Source of the DNA: CAVSDF01 sp963726715
GTDB taxonomy: Bacteria > Bacteroidota > Rhodothermia > Rhodothermales > BA12
Assembly (NCBI GenBank): GCA_963726715.1
Contig: CAVSDF010000008.1
Coordinates: 424,101 to 488,100, forward strand
Reading direction: 5' to 3'
DNA: 64,000 nt
The notes under the pieces were generated by a model, which worked only from the letters and a program-made list of their open reading frames with translations, did no database searches and was not told where the DNA came from. Numbering within the stretch: the stretch's first letter is position 1; each line of letters starts with the position of its first letter. Positions 10,192 through 18,200 of this stretch are shown one piece after another. Made by a program: the position numbers and the translations under genes.

Positions 10192-11310
10192 TCACGCCAC
10201 GCCAACGCTCGCCAGGGCCGCGCGGACATCGGCGCCGGGCACGTCGGCGGCGATGCGGGCGCTGCCGGGGGCGTCGAGGACGATGAAGCGCAGGCCGGTC
10301 GCGCCGCGCTTCTTGTCGCTCGCCATGGCGGCGAGGACGGCGTCGGCGTCCATCGGCGGGAGCGGGGCGGCGGGGAGGCGGGCGACGAGGGCGTCGAGGC
10401 GGGCGGCGTCGTCCGCCGACAGGCTGCCGAGGCGCTGCGAGAGCACGACGGCGGCGCGCATCCCGTGGCGGACGGCCTCGCCGTGGAGCAGGCGTCCGTC
10501 GTAGCCCGCGAGGGCCTCGAAGGCGTGGGCGAAGGTGTGGCCGAAGTTGAGGAGCGCGCGGCGCCCGGTCTCGAACTCGTCCTCGGCGACGAACGCCGCC
10601 TTGGCCGCCTGCCCGCCCGCGACGACGGCGGCGACGGCGCCCGGCGCGCGCGCGAGGACGGCGTCGAGCGTCGCGTCGAACGTGGCGATGGCGCCCGCGT
10701 CGGCGATGAGGGCGTGCTTGACGGCCTCGGCGAGTCCGGCGGCGAACTCGCGGTCGGGGAGGGTGGCGAGGAGTGCCGGGTCGGCGAGGACGAGGCGCGG
10801 CGCGGTCGTGGTGCCGATGAGGTTCTTGCCGCGCGCGTGGTTGACGCCGGTCTTTCCGCCGAGGCTCGAATCGACCATCGCGAGGAGGGTCGTCGGGACG
10901 TGGACGAGCGGAAGCCCGCGCAGGAGCGTCGCCGAGAACAATCCGGCCAGATCACCGACGACCCCGCCGCCGAGCGCGACGACCGGCGTCCGCCGCGTCA
11001 CCGGCGCCGCACCGGCGGGCGTGTCGAGGGCGCGGTCGTAGAGCGACGCGAGGACGGCGAGCGACTTCGACGCCTCGCCCGCGGCCACCGTCAGCACGCG
11101 CGGCCCCCATCCGGCACCGGTCAGAATCGCCGCCACGCGGTCGCCGTAGAGCCGGTCGACGGTGGCGTCGGTGACGACGAGCACCGGGGCGCCGGGTGCA
11201 TCCGGCGCGATCCCGGCGTCCAGCATCCAGTGCGGAAGCGCGTCGAGCGGGGCGGTGACGACGGCGTAGCGCCCGAGCGCGTGCGGAACGATGAGCGGCG
11301 GTGCATCCAT
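10192..11310 (-). CDS. aroB: 3-dehydroquinate synthase AroB
   Basis: 372 residues from ATG 11310. It carries the NAD-binding GGGVVGDLAG motif, the active-site PTTLLAMVDSSLGGKTGVNH region, the metal-ligand helix AEAVKHALI, and the zinc-binding FGHTFAHAFE and LHGEAVRHGM motifs. AroB converts DAHP to 3-dehydroquinate in the shikimate pathway for aromatic amino acids, in the cytoplasm. The frame is intact. The frame is open upstream to 11577, but that extension reads through repeat DNA and is not conserved. A partial family B repeat (11321-11350) sits directly upstream of the start codon. Confidence 0.96.
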   Translation of the reverse strand: MDAPPLIVPHALGRYAVVTAPLDALPHWMLDAGIAPDAPGAPVLVVTDATVDRLYGDRVAAILTGAGWGPRVLTVAAGEASKSLAVLASLYDRALDTPAGAAPVTRRTPVVALGGGVVGDLAGLFSATLLRGLPLVHVPTTLLAMVDSSLGGKTGVNHARGKNLIGTTTAPRLVLADPALLATLPDREFAAGLAEAVKHALIADAGAIATFDATLDAVLARAPGAVAAVVAGGQAAKAAFVAEDEFETGRRALLNFGHTFAHAFEALAGYDGRLLHGEAVRHGMRAAVVLSQRLGSLSADDAARLDALVARLPAAPLPPMDADAVLAAMASDKKRGATGLRFIVLDAPGSARIAADVPGADVRAALASVGVA

Positions 11311-11320
11311 ACTCCGCAAT

Positions 11321-11350
11321 GTAGAGACGCCGCCGAGCACTTCGGCGTCA
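11321..11350. repeat. Family B palindrome, degenerate copy
   Basis: The sequence GTAGAGACGCCG followed by GCACTTCGGCGTC resembles one arm of the GTAGAGACGC/GCGTCTCTAC palindrome found at 37290, 37397 and 51890. It is within 40 bp upstream of the aroB start, so it would lie in the aroB leader if transcription starts further upstream. Confidence 0.55.
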
Positions 11351-11420
11351 CCTCCATCTTGCGCGACGGGCACGACAGCCCGGTCGTGTTTCCGACGGAG
11401 GTGGGGCGGTGACGGCGATC

Positions 11421-11510
11421 CGTCCCCCTCCTGCCGCTGCGCGCTGCACGCGCTCCGCGGCTGTCCTCCCCCACGGTCGCGGGGGAGGTGCCCGAAGGGC
11501 GGAGGGGGCG
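11421..11510. repeat. Long GC-rich hairpin repeat, family F (copy 1)
   Basis: This contains CCCTCCTGCCGC, GCGCTGCACGCGCTCC and then a strong hairpin, CCTCCCCCACGG paired with a GCGGGGGAGG arm. The same order of blocks recurs at 45391-45475. It fills most of the glgE-aroB gap, where I see no gene. Confidence 0.6.
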
Positions 11511-11583
11511 CACGGCCGCCGTCGCCCGGCCACCGCCACCGCACCTCCATCCTCGCACCAACCCACGATCCCACCATCCCGTC

Positions 11584-13609
11584 CTACCGCCGCAGCGCGA
11601 AGACGTGCGCGGGCATCTCGGGCGTGAGGCGGACGTACGGGTGCGCGCCCTGCCAGCGGTGGCGGACGCCGCCGAGAACGTCGGTGGCTTCGTAGGAGGC
11701 GTAGGCGTCGAGGCCGAGCGTGGCGAGATCGAGCGACAGCGTCCCCGATTCCTCGTAGTGCGGGTTCAGGCTCACGACGACCACGACGCGGTCGCCGCCC
11801 GACCACTTCGCGAACGCCACGAGGTTGTCGTTGCCCGTCTCCACGACCGAGATGCAGCGGCCCTGCTGGAGCGCCGGGTGCGCCCGCCGGATCTCGTTCA
11901 GTCGCCGGAGGAGCGGCTGGAGGCTCGTCGGGTCGTTCCAGTTCCAGCAGCGCACCTCGAACTTCTCGTTGTCGGCGTACTCCTCCTTCGACGGGTGCTT
12001 GCGGGCGACGGCGTGCTCGTACGGCGGTCCGTAGAGGCCGTAGACGGGCGACATCGTGGCCGCGAGCACGACGCGCGCGATGTGGAGCGGACGACCGCCG
12101 CGCGCGAGGCTCTCGGTGAGGATGTCGGGCGTGTTGGGCCAGAGGCTCGGGCGGAAGTACTCGGCCTGCTCGGTGTGCCAGAGGTCGCGCGCGTACTGCT
12201 CCAGTTCGGCCTTCGTCTCGCGCCACGTGAAGTACGTGTACGAGTTGTTGAAGCCCATCTTGGCGAGGCTCTGCACGATGCGCGGGCGCGAGAAGGCCTC
12301 GGCGAGGAAGATGAGGTCCGGGTGCTCGGCGCGAAGCTCGGCTCAGGCACCACGCCCAGAAGGCGAACGGCTTGGTGTGCGGGTTGTCGACGCGGAAGAC
12401 GCGGACGCCCTTGCCGATCCAGAACGTGAAGACGCCTTTGAGCGCGCTCCAGAGCGCGGGCCACTCGGCGCACTCGAAGTCGAACGGGTAGACGTCCTGG
12501 TACTTCTTCGGCGGGTTCTCGGCGTAGCGGATCGTGCCGTCGGCGCGGTGGCGGAACCACTCCGGGTGCTCGTCGACCCACGGGTGGTCGGGCGAGGCCT
12601 GGAAGGCGATGTCGAGCGCGACGGCGAGGCCCAGGCGCTTCGCTTCGGCGGCGAAGCGCTCGAACGCCTCCATCCCGCCGAGTTCGTCGGCAACGTCGGT
12701 GTGGCCGCCCTTGACGGTGCCGCCGCCGGCGCCCTGCATGAAGCCGCCGATGGCCCACGGGCTGCCGGGTTCGCCTTCGCCGGCCACGAGCGCGCCGTCC
12801 TTGCCCTTGCGGTGGGCGACGCCGATCGGGTGGATGGGCGGCAGGTAGACGACGTCGAAGCCCATCTCGCGGACGCGGCGGAGGCGGCGCGCGGCGTCGT
12901 CGAGGGTGCCGTGTTGCGCCTGGCCGTCGGGACCGGGGTCGGCGGCGGAGCGGGGGAAGAACTCGTACCACGCGGCGAAGGCGGCGAGCGGCGGATCGAC
13001 CTCGACGCCCTGCGGAGCGCTCTCGACGACGCCCGAGCGCGGGTCGTAGGCGCGCATCAGGCCCGCGAACGTGCCGTCGAAGGCGGTCTCGATGTCGCCG
13101 CCGCGCAGGCGTTTCGCGGCGGCGACGAGGGCTTTCTTGTCGGCGCCCTTCGCCCGCGCGGCGCGCTCGTCGGCGAGGGCGGCGGCGTCGAGGAGTTCAC
13201 CCGCGACGATGTCGGCGTCTTCGCCGCCCGCGATGCGGCGCTGGAACTGGTCGCGCCACGTGCCGAAGGTGTCGGTCCACGCCCGCGCGACGAACGACCA
13301 CGTGCCGAGAGCATCGGGCACGAAGGTCGCCGTGTACTCGTCGTTGACGCCGAGCGGCATCGGGGCCACCTCGCGGTGGCCGTCGGGCGCGGTGACGACG
13401 AGCTCGGCCGCGAGCCGGTCGTGCCCGTCGGTGACGACGCCCGCGACGACGGTGACGGTTTCGCCGAGGCTGCGGCGGAGCGGCCAGAGGCCGCCGTTGA
13501 GCGTCGGCGTGAGCGTGGCGATGACGACGCGCGACCACGACTGCGGCGTCGGCGAGGGCGGGGACCAGGCGAAGGCGTCGGAGCCGACGCTGAGGGGGTG
13601 CAGGGGCAT
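11584..13609 (-). CDS. glgE: Alpha-1,4-glucan:maltose-1-phosphate maltosyltransferase GlgE (one frameshift)
   Basis: About 675 residues from ATG 13609. The N-terminal beta-rich domain is followed by a GH13 barrel with FDVVYLPPIHPIG, KGGHTDVADELGG and the catalytic nucleophile region VRVFRVDNPHTKPF. The C-terminal part keeps MGFNNSYTYFTWRETK and CWNWNDP. GlgE extends alpha-glucans using maltose-1-phosphate, normally made from trehalose. The frame breaks near 12340: removing one extra G gives LSELRAEHPDLIFLAEAFSR, which restores the expected acid/base Glu region. treZ and malQ on the same strand nearby fit a trehalose/alpha-glucan role. TreS and maltokinase genes are not in the window. Confidence 0.93.
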
Positions 13610-13770
13610 TGGCGGAATGCGGGCGGAAGTCGGGCGGCGGCGGAAACGGGCGCGGCGGCTAACTTAGGGCGTCCCGGCAGGCTTCCCTGCGTCGCTGTCT
13701 GCGTCACCGTCTGCGCCGCCCGCGTCGTCCTGCCCGGCTCGTCCCCACCCGGCTCTCCGCCGCGCCCGTT

Positions 13771-15717
13771 TTGCGTTCTCCTTCCGCCACCCGCTCGAAG
13801 GGTCGGCTCCGCGCCGCCCCCGCTGCCGTGGCGATGGCGTGCGTGCTCCTCGCCGCCGCGCCCGCGCACGCCCAGTCCGCCGCGCCGCCGCCCGAGCGCG
13901 CGCTGACGCCCGCCGAAGCGCGCATCGACCGCGACGGCGACGGCCTCCCCGACCGGCTCGGCGAGCGTGTGGTCGTCGGTGGACGCGCAAGCGTCTCGAC
14001 ACGCGGCGTCGCTCACTTCAACAGCGCCATCGAGTCGGGCGGCGCTGGTCTGATGCTGCTCGGCGGTCCGGTCACGTCGGCGGTGGCGCCGGGCGACAGC
14101 GTGATCGCCGAGGGCGTGGTGACGGCGCGAAACGGCGCCACCTCCATCGCCGTCGACCGCTACCGCCTCGTCGAGGGGCCGCGGCGGGTGCCGCGGGCGG
14201 TGCGCATCGCGCCGGGCACGGTGCTGGAGCCCTACGAAGGGCGGCTCGTCGAGGTCGAAGGGCGCGCGCTTCTGCACGGGCAGCTGCCCCTCGGCAGCAC
14301 CCTCGCCCTCTCGCACGGCGACGCGCTCCTCTACGCGCTCGCGTTCGGCGACGCGCAAGGGGCGATGTTCGAGCACGTCGCCATCGGTCAGGGCGTGCGC
14401 GTGCGCGGCGTGCTCGGGCAGTTCGACCGCGAGGCGCCCTACACCGAGGGCTACCAGGTCTACCCCGACAGCTCCGCCGACGTGGTCGCCGAGGGCCTGG
14501 CGCCGGGCACCTGGCGGCGTCTGACCGCCCTCGCCGCGTTGCTGCTCATGGGCGCGGTCGTCGGCCTCGCGGCGATGCAGCGCAGCCGGGCGCGGCAGCA
14601 GGAGGCGACGCAGCGCAGCGACCGCCGCTTCCGGCTGCTCTTCGACGCCAGCCCCAGCCCGATCGTCGTCGGCGAGATGACGCCCGAGGGGCCCGTCATG
14701 CTCGACTTCAACCGTGCCGCCGAGCGCAATTTCCAGTTCCCGCTCGAGGCGTTCACCGGCAAGATGATCTGGGATCTGGCAGCCGACCCCGATTCCGTCC
14801 GCAATCTCTACCACACACTCGCACGCGACGGGCACGCGCGGGGCCGCTGGCAGGGCGCTCTCCACCCGTTTGAGGTGGAGGCGAGTTTGATGCGCGAGGG
14901 CGAGCGGACGTACGTGCTCGCCGTGCTCCGCGACGTGACGGAGGCCGAGGCCGCCGCGCGCGAACTCGTCCGCGCCCGCGAGGAGGCCGAGGCGTACGCG
15001 CGGTTGCAGGCGAGTTTCGTCGCCAACATGAGCCACGAGATCCGGACGCCGCTCTCGGGCATCATCGGCTTCGCCGAGATCCTGCGCGACGAACTCCCCG
15101 ACGCCCAGCACCGCTCGTTCGCAGGCATCATCGAGACGGGCGCGCGGCGCCTGCTCGACACGCTCAGCACGGTGCTCGATCTCGCGCGGCTGAACGCCGG
15201 GGCGGGTGTCGCGCCGCGCACGGCGTGCGACCTCTCGGGCATCGTGACCGCCGCCGCGCACCTGCTCCGGCCCGTCGCCGAGCGCCGCGGCGTCGCGCTC
15301 GTCACCGGCGGCATCCGCGCCACGAGCGGCCACTGCAACGTCGACGCGCTCGAACGCATCGTCTACAACCTCGTCGGCAACGCCATCAAGTTCACGCCCG
15401 AGGGCGGGCGCGTGGCCGTCTCGCTCGCCGAGACAGCGCCGGACGAGGTCGTGCTGACGGTCGCCGACACGGGCGTCGGGATGGAGGCGGCGTTTCTCGA
15501 ACGCCTCTATACGCCCTTCATGCAGGCCTCGACGGGCGTCGCGCGCGACCACGAGGGCGCGGGCCTCGGCCTCTCGATCACCCACCGCCTCGTCTCGATC
15601 CTCGGCGGCCGCATCGACGTCGCGTCGGCCCCCGGCGAGGGCACGACCTTCACCGTCACACTCCCTGCGGGAGCGGAACTGCCCGCGCGGCCACCTGCGC
15701 CATCGCCTGCGTCCTGA
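13771..15717 (+). CDS. Membrane sensor histidine kinase with extracytoplasmic N-terminal domain
   Basis: 648 residues from a TTG at 13771. That start gives a proper basic signal-peptide n-region before VAMACVLLAAAPAHAQ; an internal ATG at 13834 would lose it. Residues about 37-250 form a beta-rich extracytoplasmic region rich in Gly/Val, starting with a DRDGDGLPD calcium-binding-like loop. A membrane segment follows near 250-270 (LAALLLMGAVVGLAAM). Then come a PAS-like domain, a HisKA domain with the phospho-acceptor His at residue 422 (NMSHEIRTPLSG), and an ATPase domain with NLVGNAIKF, VADTGVGM and GAGLGLSI. No response-regulator gene is adjacent. It is divergent from glgE across 160 bp. 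Confidence 0.9.
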   Translation: MRSPSATRSKGRLRAAPAAVAMACVLLAAAPAHAQSAAPPPERALTPAEARIDRDGDGLPDRLGERVVVGGRASVSTRGVAHFNSAIESGGAGLMLLGGPVTSAVAPGDSVIAEGVVTARNGATSIAVDRYRLVEGPRRVPRAVRIAPGTVLEPYEGRLVEVEGRALLHGQLPLGSTLALSHGDALLYALAFGDAQGAMFEHVAIGQGVRVRGVLGQFDREAPYTEGYQVYPDSSADVVAEGLAPGTWRRLTALAALLLMGAVVGLAAMQRSRARQQEATQRSDRRFRLLFDASPSPIVVGEMTPEGPVMLDFNRAAERNFQFPLEAFTGKMIWDLAADPDSVRNLYHTLARDGHARGRWQGALHPFEVEASLMREGERTYVLAVLRDVTEAEAAARELVRAREEAEAYARLQASFVANMSHEIRTPLSGIIGFAEILRDELPDAQHRSFAGIIETGARRLLDTLSTVLDLARLNAGAGVAPRTACDLSGIVTAAAHLLRPVAERRGVALVTGGIRATSGHCNVDALERIVYNLVGNAIKFTPEGGRVAVSLAETAPDEVVLTVADTGVGMEAAFLERLYTPFMQASTGVARDHEGAGLGLSITHRLVSILGGRIDVASAPGEGTTFTVTLPAGAELPARPPAPSPAS

Positions 15718-15867
15718 TGCCGCCGTCCTGACGCCGGTCGACGGGAGAGGGCGGAACGTGCACGCACGTCCCCTGCTGAGCATCGGGCGATGGGTCGCCA
15801 CCGAAGACGCGTTCGTGGGTAGCAGCGTGTCCACGCGCCTCCCGCTCCCGCCAACCCCCCACCGCCG

Positions 15868-16260
15868 ATGCCTGCCCACGACGCCCGCTCGCGCCGCCGC
15901 CGCGCCGCCTCCGCCGCCCCGCCCGAAGACGCCGCCCCGTTCCCCTCCGACGCCGCCACGCCGTCCGCCCACGACGCCGACGAGCGCGCAGACGGCGGCA
16001 AGCGCAAGGCCAAGGCCAAAACCGACGCGAAATCGCCCTCGAAGACCGGCAGCAAAGGCGGCGGCAAGACGGCCCGCGCCGCGCTCGACGCCCGCCTGGC
16101 CGCCCTCGAAGCCACCGCCGCCGCCCTCGCCGACCGCCTCGACGCCCTCACCCTCGTCGTCGAAACCGCCGTCCACGCCTCCATCGCCACGCGCCCCAAA
16201 GCCCGCGCCGTCGCCCGCCGACCGGGCACGTCAGGGGATGCGCCGGACCGCGACGAATGA
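15868..16260 (+). CDS. Lys/Ala-rich low-complexity hypothetical protein
   Basis: 130 residues from ATG 15868. The first half is a disordered Ala/Asp/Lys-rich region with KAKAKTDAKSPSKTGSK-type repeats, resembling histone-H1-like tails. The second half holds one predicted coiled-coil helix (ALDARLAALEATAAALADRL), then a short basic tail. There is no signal peptide. The coiled coil with regular Leu spacing argues that it is real; low complexity in a GC-rich genome argues against. It is convergent with treZ. I do not recognise a family; DNA binding or a structural role would be speculation. Confidence 0.45.
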   Translation: MPAHDARSRRRRAASAAPPEDAAPFPSDAATPSAHDADERADGGKRKAKAKTDAKSPSKTGSKGGGKTARAALDARLAALEATAAALADRLDALTLVVETAVHASIATRPKARAVARRPGTSGDAPDRDE

Positions 16261-16293
16261 CGCGCTGCCGCCCGGCAACGCGATGACGTCCCG

Positions 16294-18096
16294 TCACGCC
16301 GCACCATCCGTCCACACGGCGACCGCCGCCGGGCCGTCGGTGCGAAACGTGCCGGTGCGAACATCAAGACCCTCGGACGAGGCGAGGGCGACGGTGCCAC
16401 CGGCCACATCGCCGGGCACCGCGTGAGCGCCTGCGCGGAGGGCGACGACGAGCGTGAGGGCGCCGCGGCGCAGCACGAGCACGTCGTCGGAGAGGGCCTC
16501 GCAGGACGCGGGCGCATCGGCCACGCGGCGGCGCAGGGCGAGGAGGCTGCGGACGTAGGCGAGGTGCGCGGCGTGGGCCGGGCGGTCGAGATCGGACCAG
16601 TCGAGGCGGGCGCCGGCGAAGGTCGAAGGGTCGAGCGGATCGGGAAGGCCGGACGTGTCGGGGGTGTCCCACCAGTCGGCGTACCACTCGGCCCGACCGC
16701 GCCGGACGCCCTCGGCGGTGTCGCCGGTGTGGTCGCAGAAGAACGGAAACGGCGTCGTCGCCGCCCACTCCTCGCCCATCCACAGCATCGGCGTCTGCGG
16801 CGCGAGGAGGACGACGGCGGTGAGGGCGCGCAGGAGATCGGGCGGTGCGGAGGCGGCGAGTCGGTCGCCGCGCGGACGGTTGCCGGTCTGGTCGTGGGTG
16901 TCGAGGTAGCTCGTCACGCGCGAGGCCGGGGCGCCGTCGTCGGGCAGCGTCGGGCTGAACGGGTCGGCGGCGTGCCGGGCCTCGGGCGTCGTGCGCCACC
17001 AGCCGCGGGCGACGGCGGCGGCGAGGCCGTGGGCGTCGGTCGCGCGGACGTAGTCGGTGTAGTAGGGCGCCGTCTCGCCGGCGAGACGGCGCGCGATGAA
17101 GGCGACATCGTCCACCCACTGGCTGTCGATGCCGTAGCCGCCGCGGTCGCGGGGCCGCGTCACGACGGCGCGGTTGCGCAGGTCCTCGGCGACGAGCCAC
17201 CGCGGCGGTCCAGGGAGGGCGGCGACTGCGGCGCTGAGTTCGGCGAGGAAATGCGGCGTGGACGTGTCGCGGAGGGCGCTCGTCGCGTCGAGGCGCAGGC
17301 CGTCGGCGTGGTACTCGGTGAGCCAGACGAGGGCGGCGTCGAGGAGGAAGCGCCGCACGCCTGCGCTGCCGTCGCGGTCCAGATTGACGGCGTCGCCCCA
17401 CGGCGTGTCGGCGGGTGCGAGCATCGGCGCGAAGGCGTTGACGTAGGCGCCGTCGGGGCCGAGGTGGTTGAGGACGACATCGACGACGACCTCCATCCCC
17501 ATCCCGTGCGCGGCATCGACGAAGCGGCGCAGGTCGTCGGGCGTGCCGTAGGGCGCGTGGACGGCGAGGAAGGCGCCGGGGTCGTAGCCCCAACCGTGGC
17601 GCCCGGCGAAGGCGTGCAGCGGCATCACCTCGACCGTTGTGACGCCGAGATCGCGCAGATGCCCGAGCCGCCCCATCGCCGCTGCAAGCGTCCCCGCGAG
17701 TGTGAAGGTGCCGATGTGGAGTTCGTAGACGACCCGGTCTGCGTCGGCGATGTGCGGCCGCGCGTGCTGCCACGCAAACGCCGCCGCATCGACGACCTCG
17801 CTCGTCCCGTGGACGCCGTCCGGCTGCGACCGGCTCGACGGATCGGGGAAGACCGGCCCGCCGTCGAGCCGAAATCCGTACCGGCTCCCGGCGCCCGCGC
17901 CCGCGACCGTCGCCACGAACACCCCACCGCCCTCGTCCACCATCGCGCCCTCTACCCCGTCGCACACGAGCACCACCGACGCCACCGCCTTCGGCGCCCA
18001 CACGCGAACCGTCACGCCATCAGCGGTCACCACCGCCCCGAACCGACGGGTATCGAGCGATGGCGCGCTCTCGACGGGGACAGGCAGGACGTACAT
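16294..18096 (-). CDS. treZ: Malto-oligosyltrehalose trehalohydrolase TreZ
   Basis: 600 residues from ATG 18096, intact. An N-terminal CBM48-like domain (VTVRVWAPKAVASVVLV) precedes the GH13 barrel. The barrel has VYELHIGTFT, TVEVMPLHAFAGRHGWGYD, the nucleophile motif DGLRLDATSAL, the acid/base motif WLVAEDLRN and SYLDTHDQTGNRPRG. The length and the VAEDLRN and DTHDQTGN motifs favour TreZ over glycogen-debranching relatives. TreZ releases free trehalose from maltooligosyl-trehalose made by TreY, which is not in the window. With glgE and malQ it suggests a local alpha-glucan/trehalose gene group on one strand. Confidence 0.9.
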   Translation of the reverse strand: MYVLPVPVESAPSLDTRRFGAVVTADGVTVRVWAPKAVASVVLVCDGVEGAMVDEGGGVFVATVAGAGAGSRYGFRLDGGPVFPDPSSRSQPDGVHGTSEVVDAAAFAWQHARPHIADADRVVYELHIGTFTLAGTLAAAMGRLGHLRDLGVTTVEVMPLHAFAGRHGWGYDPGAFLAVHAPYGTPDDLRRFVDAAHGMGMEVVVDVVLNHLGPDGAYVNAFAPMLAPADTPWGDAVNLDRDGSAGVRRFLLDAALVWLTEYHADGLRLDATSALRDTSTPHFLAELSAAVAALPGPPRWLVAEDLRNRAVVTRPRDRGGYGIDSQWVDDVAFIARRLAGETAPYYTDYVRATDAHGLAAAVARGWWRTTPEARHAADPFSPTLPDDGAPASRVTSYLDTHDQTGNRPRGDRLAASAPPDLLRALTAVVLLAPQTPMLWMGEEWAATTPFPFFCDHTGDTAEGVRRGRAEWYADWWDTPDTSGLPDPLDPSTFAGARLDWSDLDRPAHAAHLAYVRSLLALRRRVADAPASCEALSDDVLVLRRGALTLVVALRAGAHAVPGDVAGGTVALASSEGLDVRTGTFRTDGPAAVAVWTDGAA

Positions 18097-18118
18097 CGGC
18101 GCAGGGGTAAAACAACGT

Positions 18119-18144
18119 GTAGGGGCGGGTCTCAGGCCCGCCCG
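18119..18144. repeat. Dispersed palindrome, family A (copy 2, imperfect)
   Basis: The sequence GTAGGGGCGGGTCTCAGGCCCGCCCG lies in the 100-bp gap between malQ and treZ. The right arm has a C for A change and lacks the terminal CTAC. A family B half-site (ATGCGTCTCTAC) follows at 18182-18193. Confidence 0.75.
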
Positions 18145-18200
18145 CGCGGCGGCGGTGCGGCGCGCAGTGGTGGCGTCGGCAATGCGTCTCTACCGCCCCG

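Noticed and set aside
4906..10504. Long plus-strand frames opposite tamB
   Set aside because: Composition is Arg/Gly/Glu-rich with no recognisable motif; they are antisense shadows in GC-rich DNA, while the minus strand has clear TamB features.
13057..16176. A 1,039-codon minus-strand frame across the sensor kinase gene
   Set aside because: It runs antisense to HisKA and ATPase motifs and itself has none.
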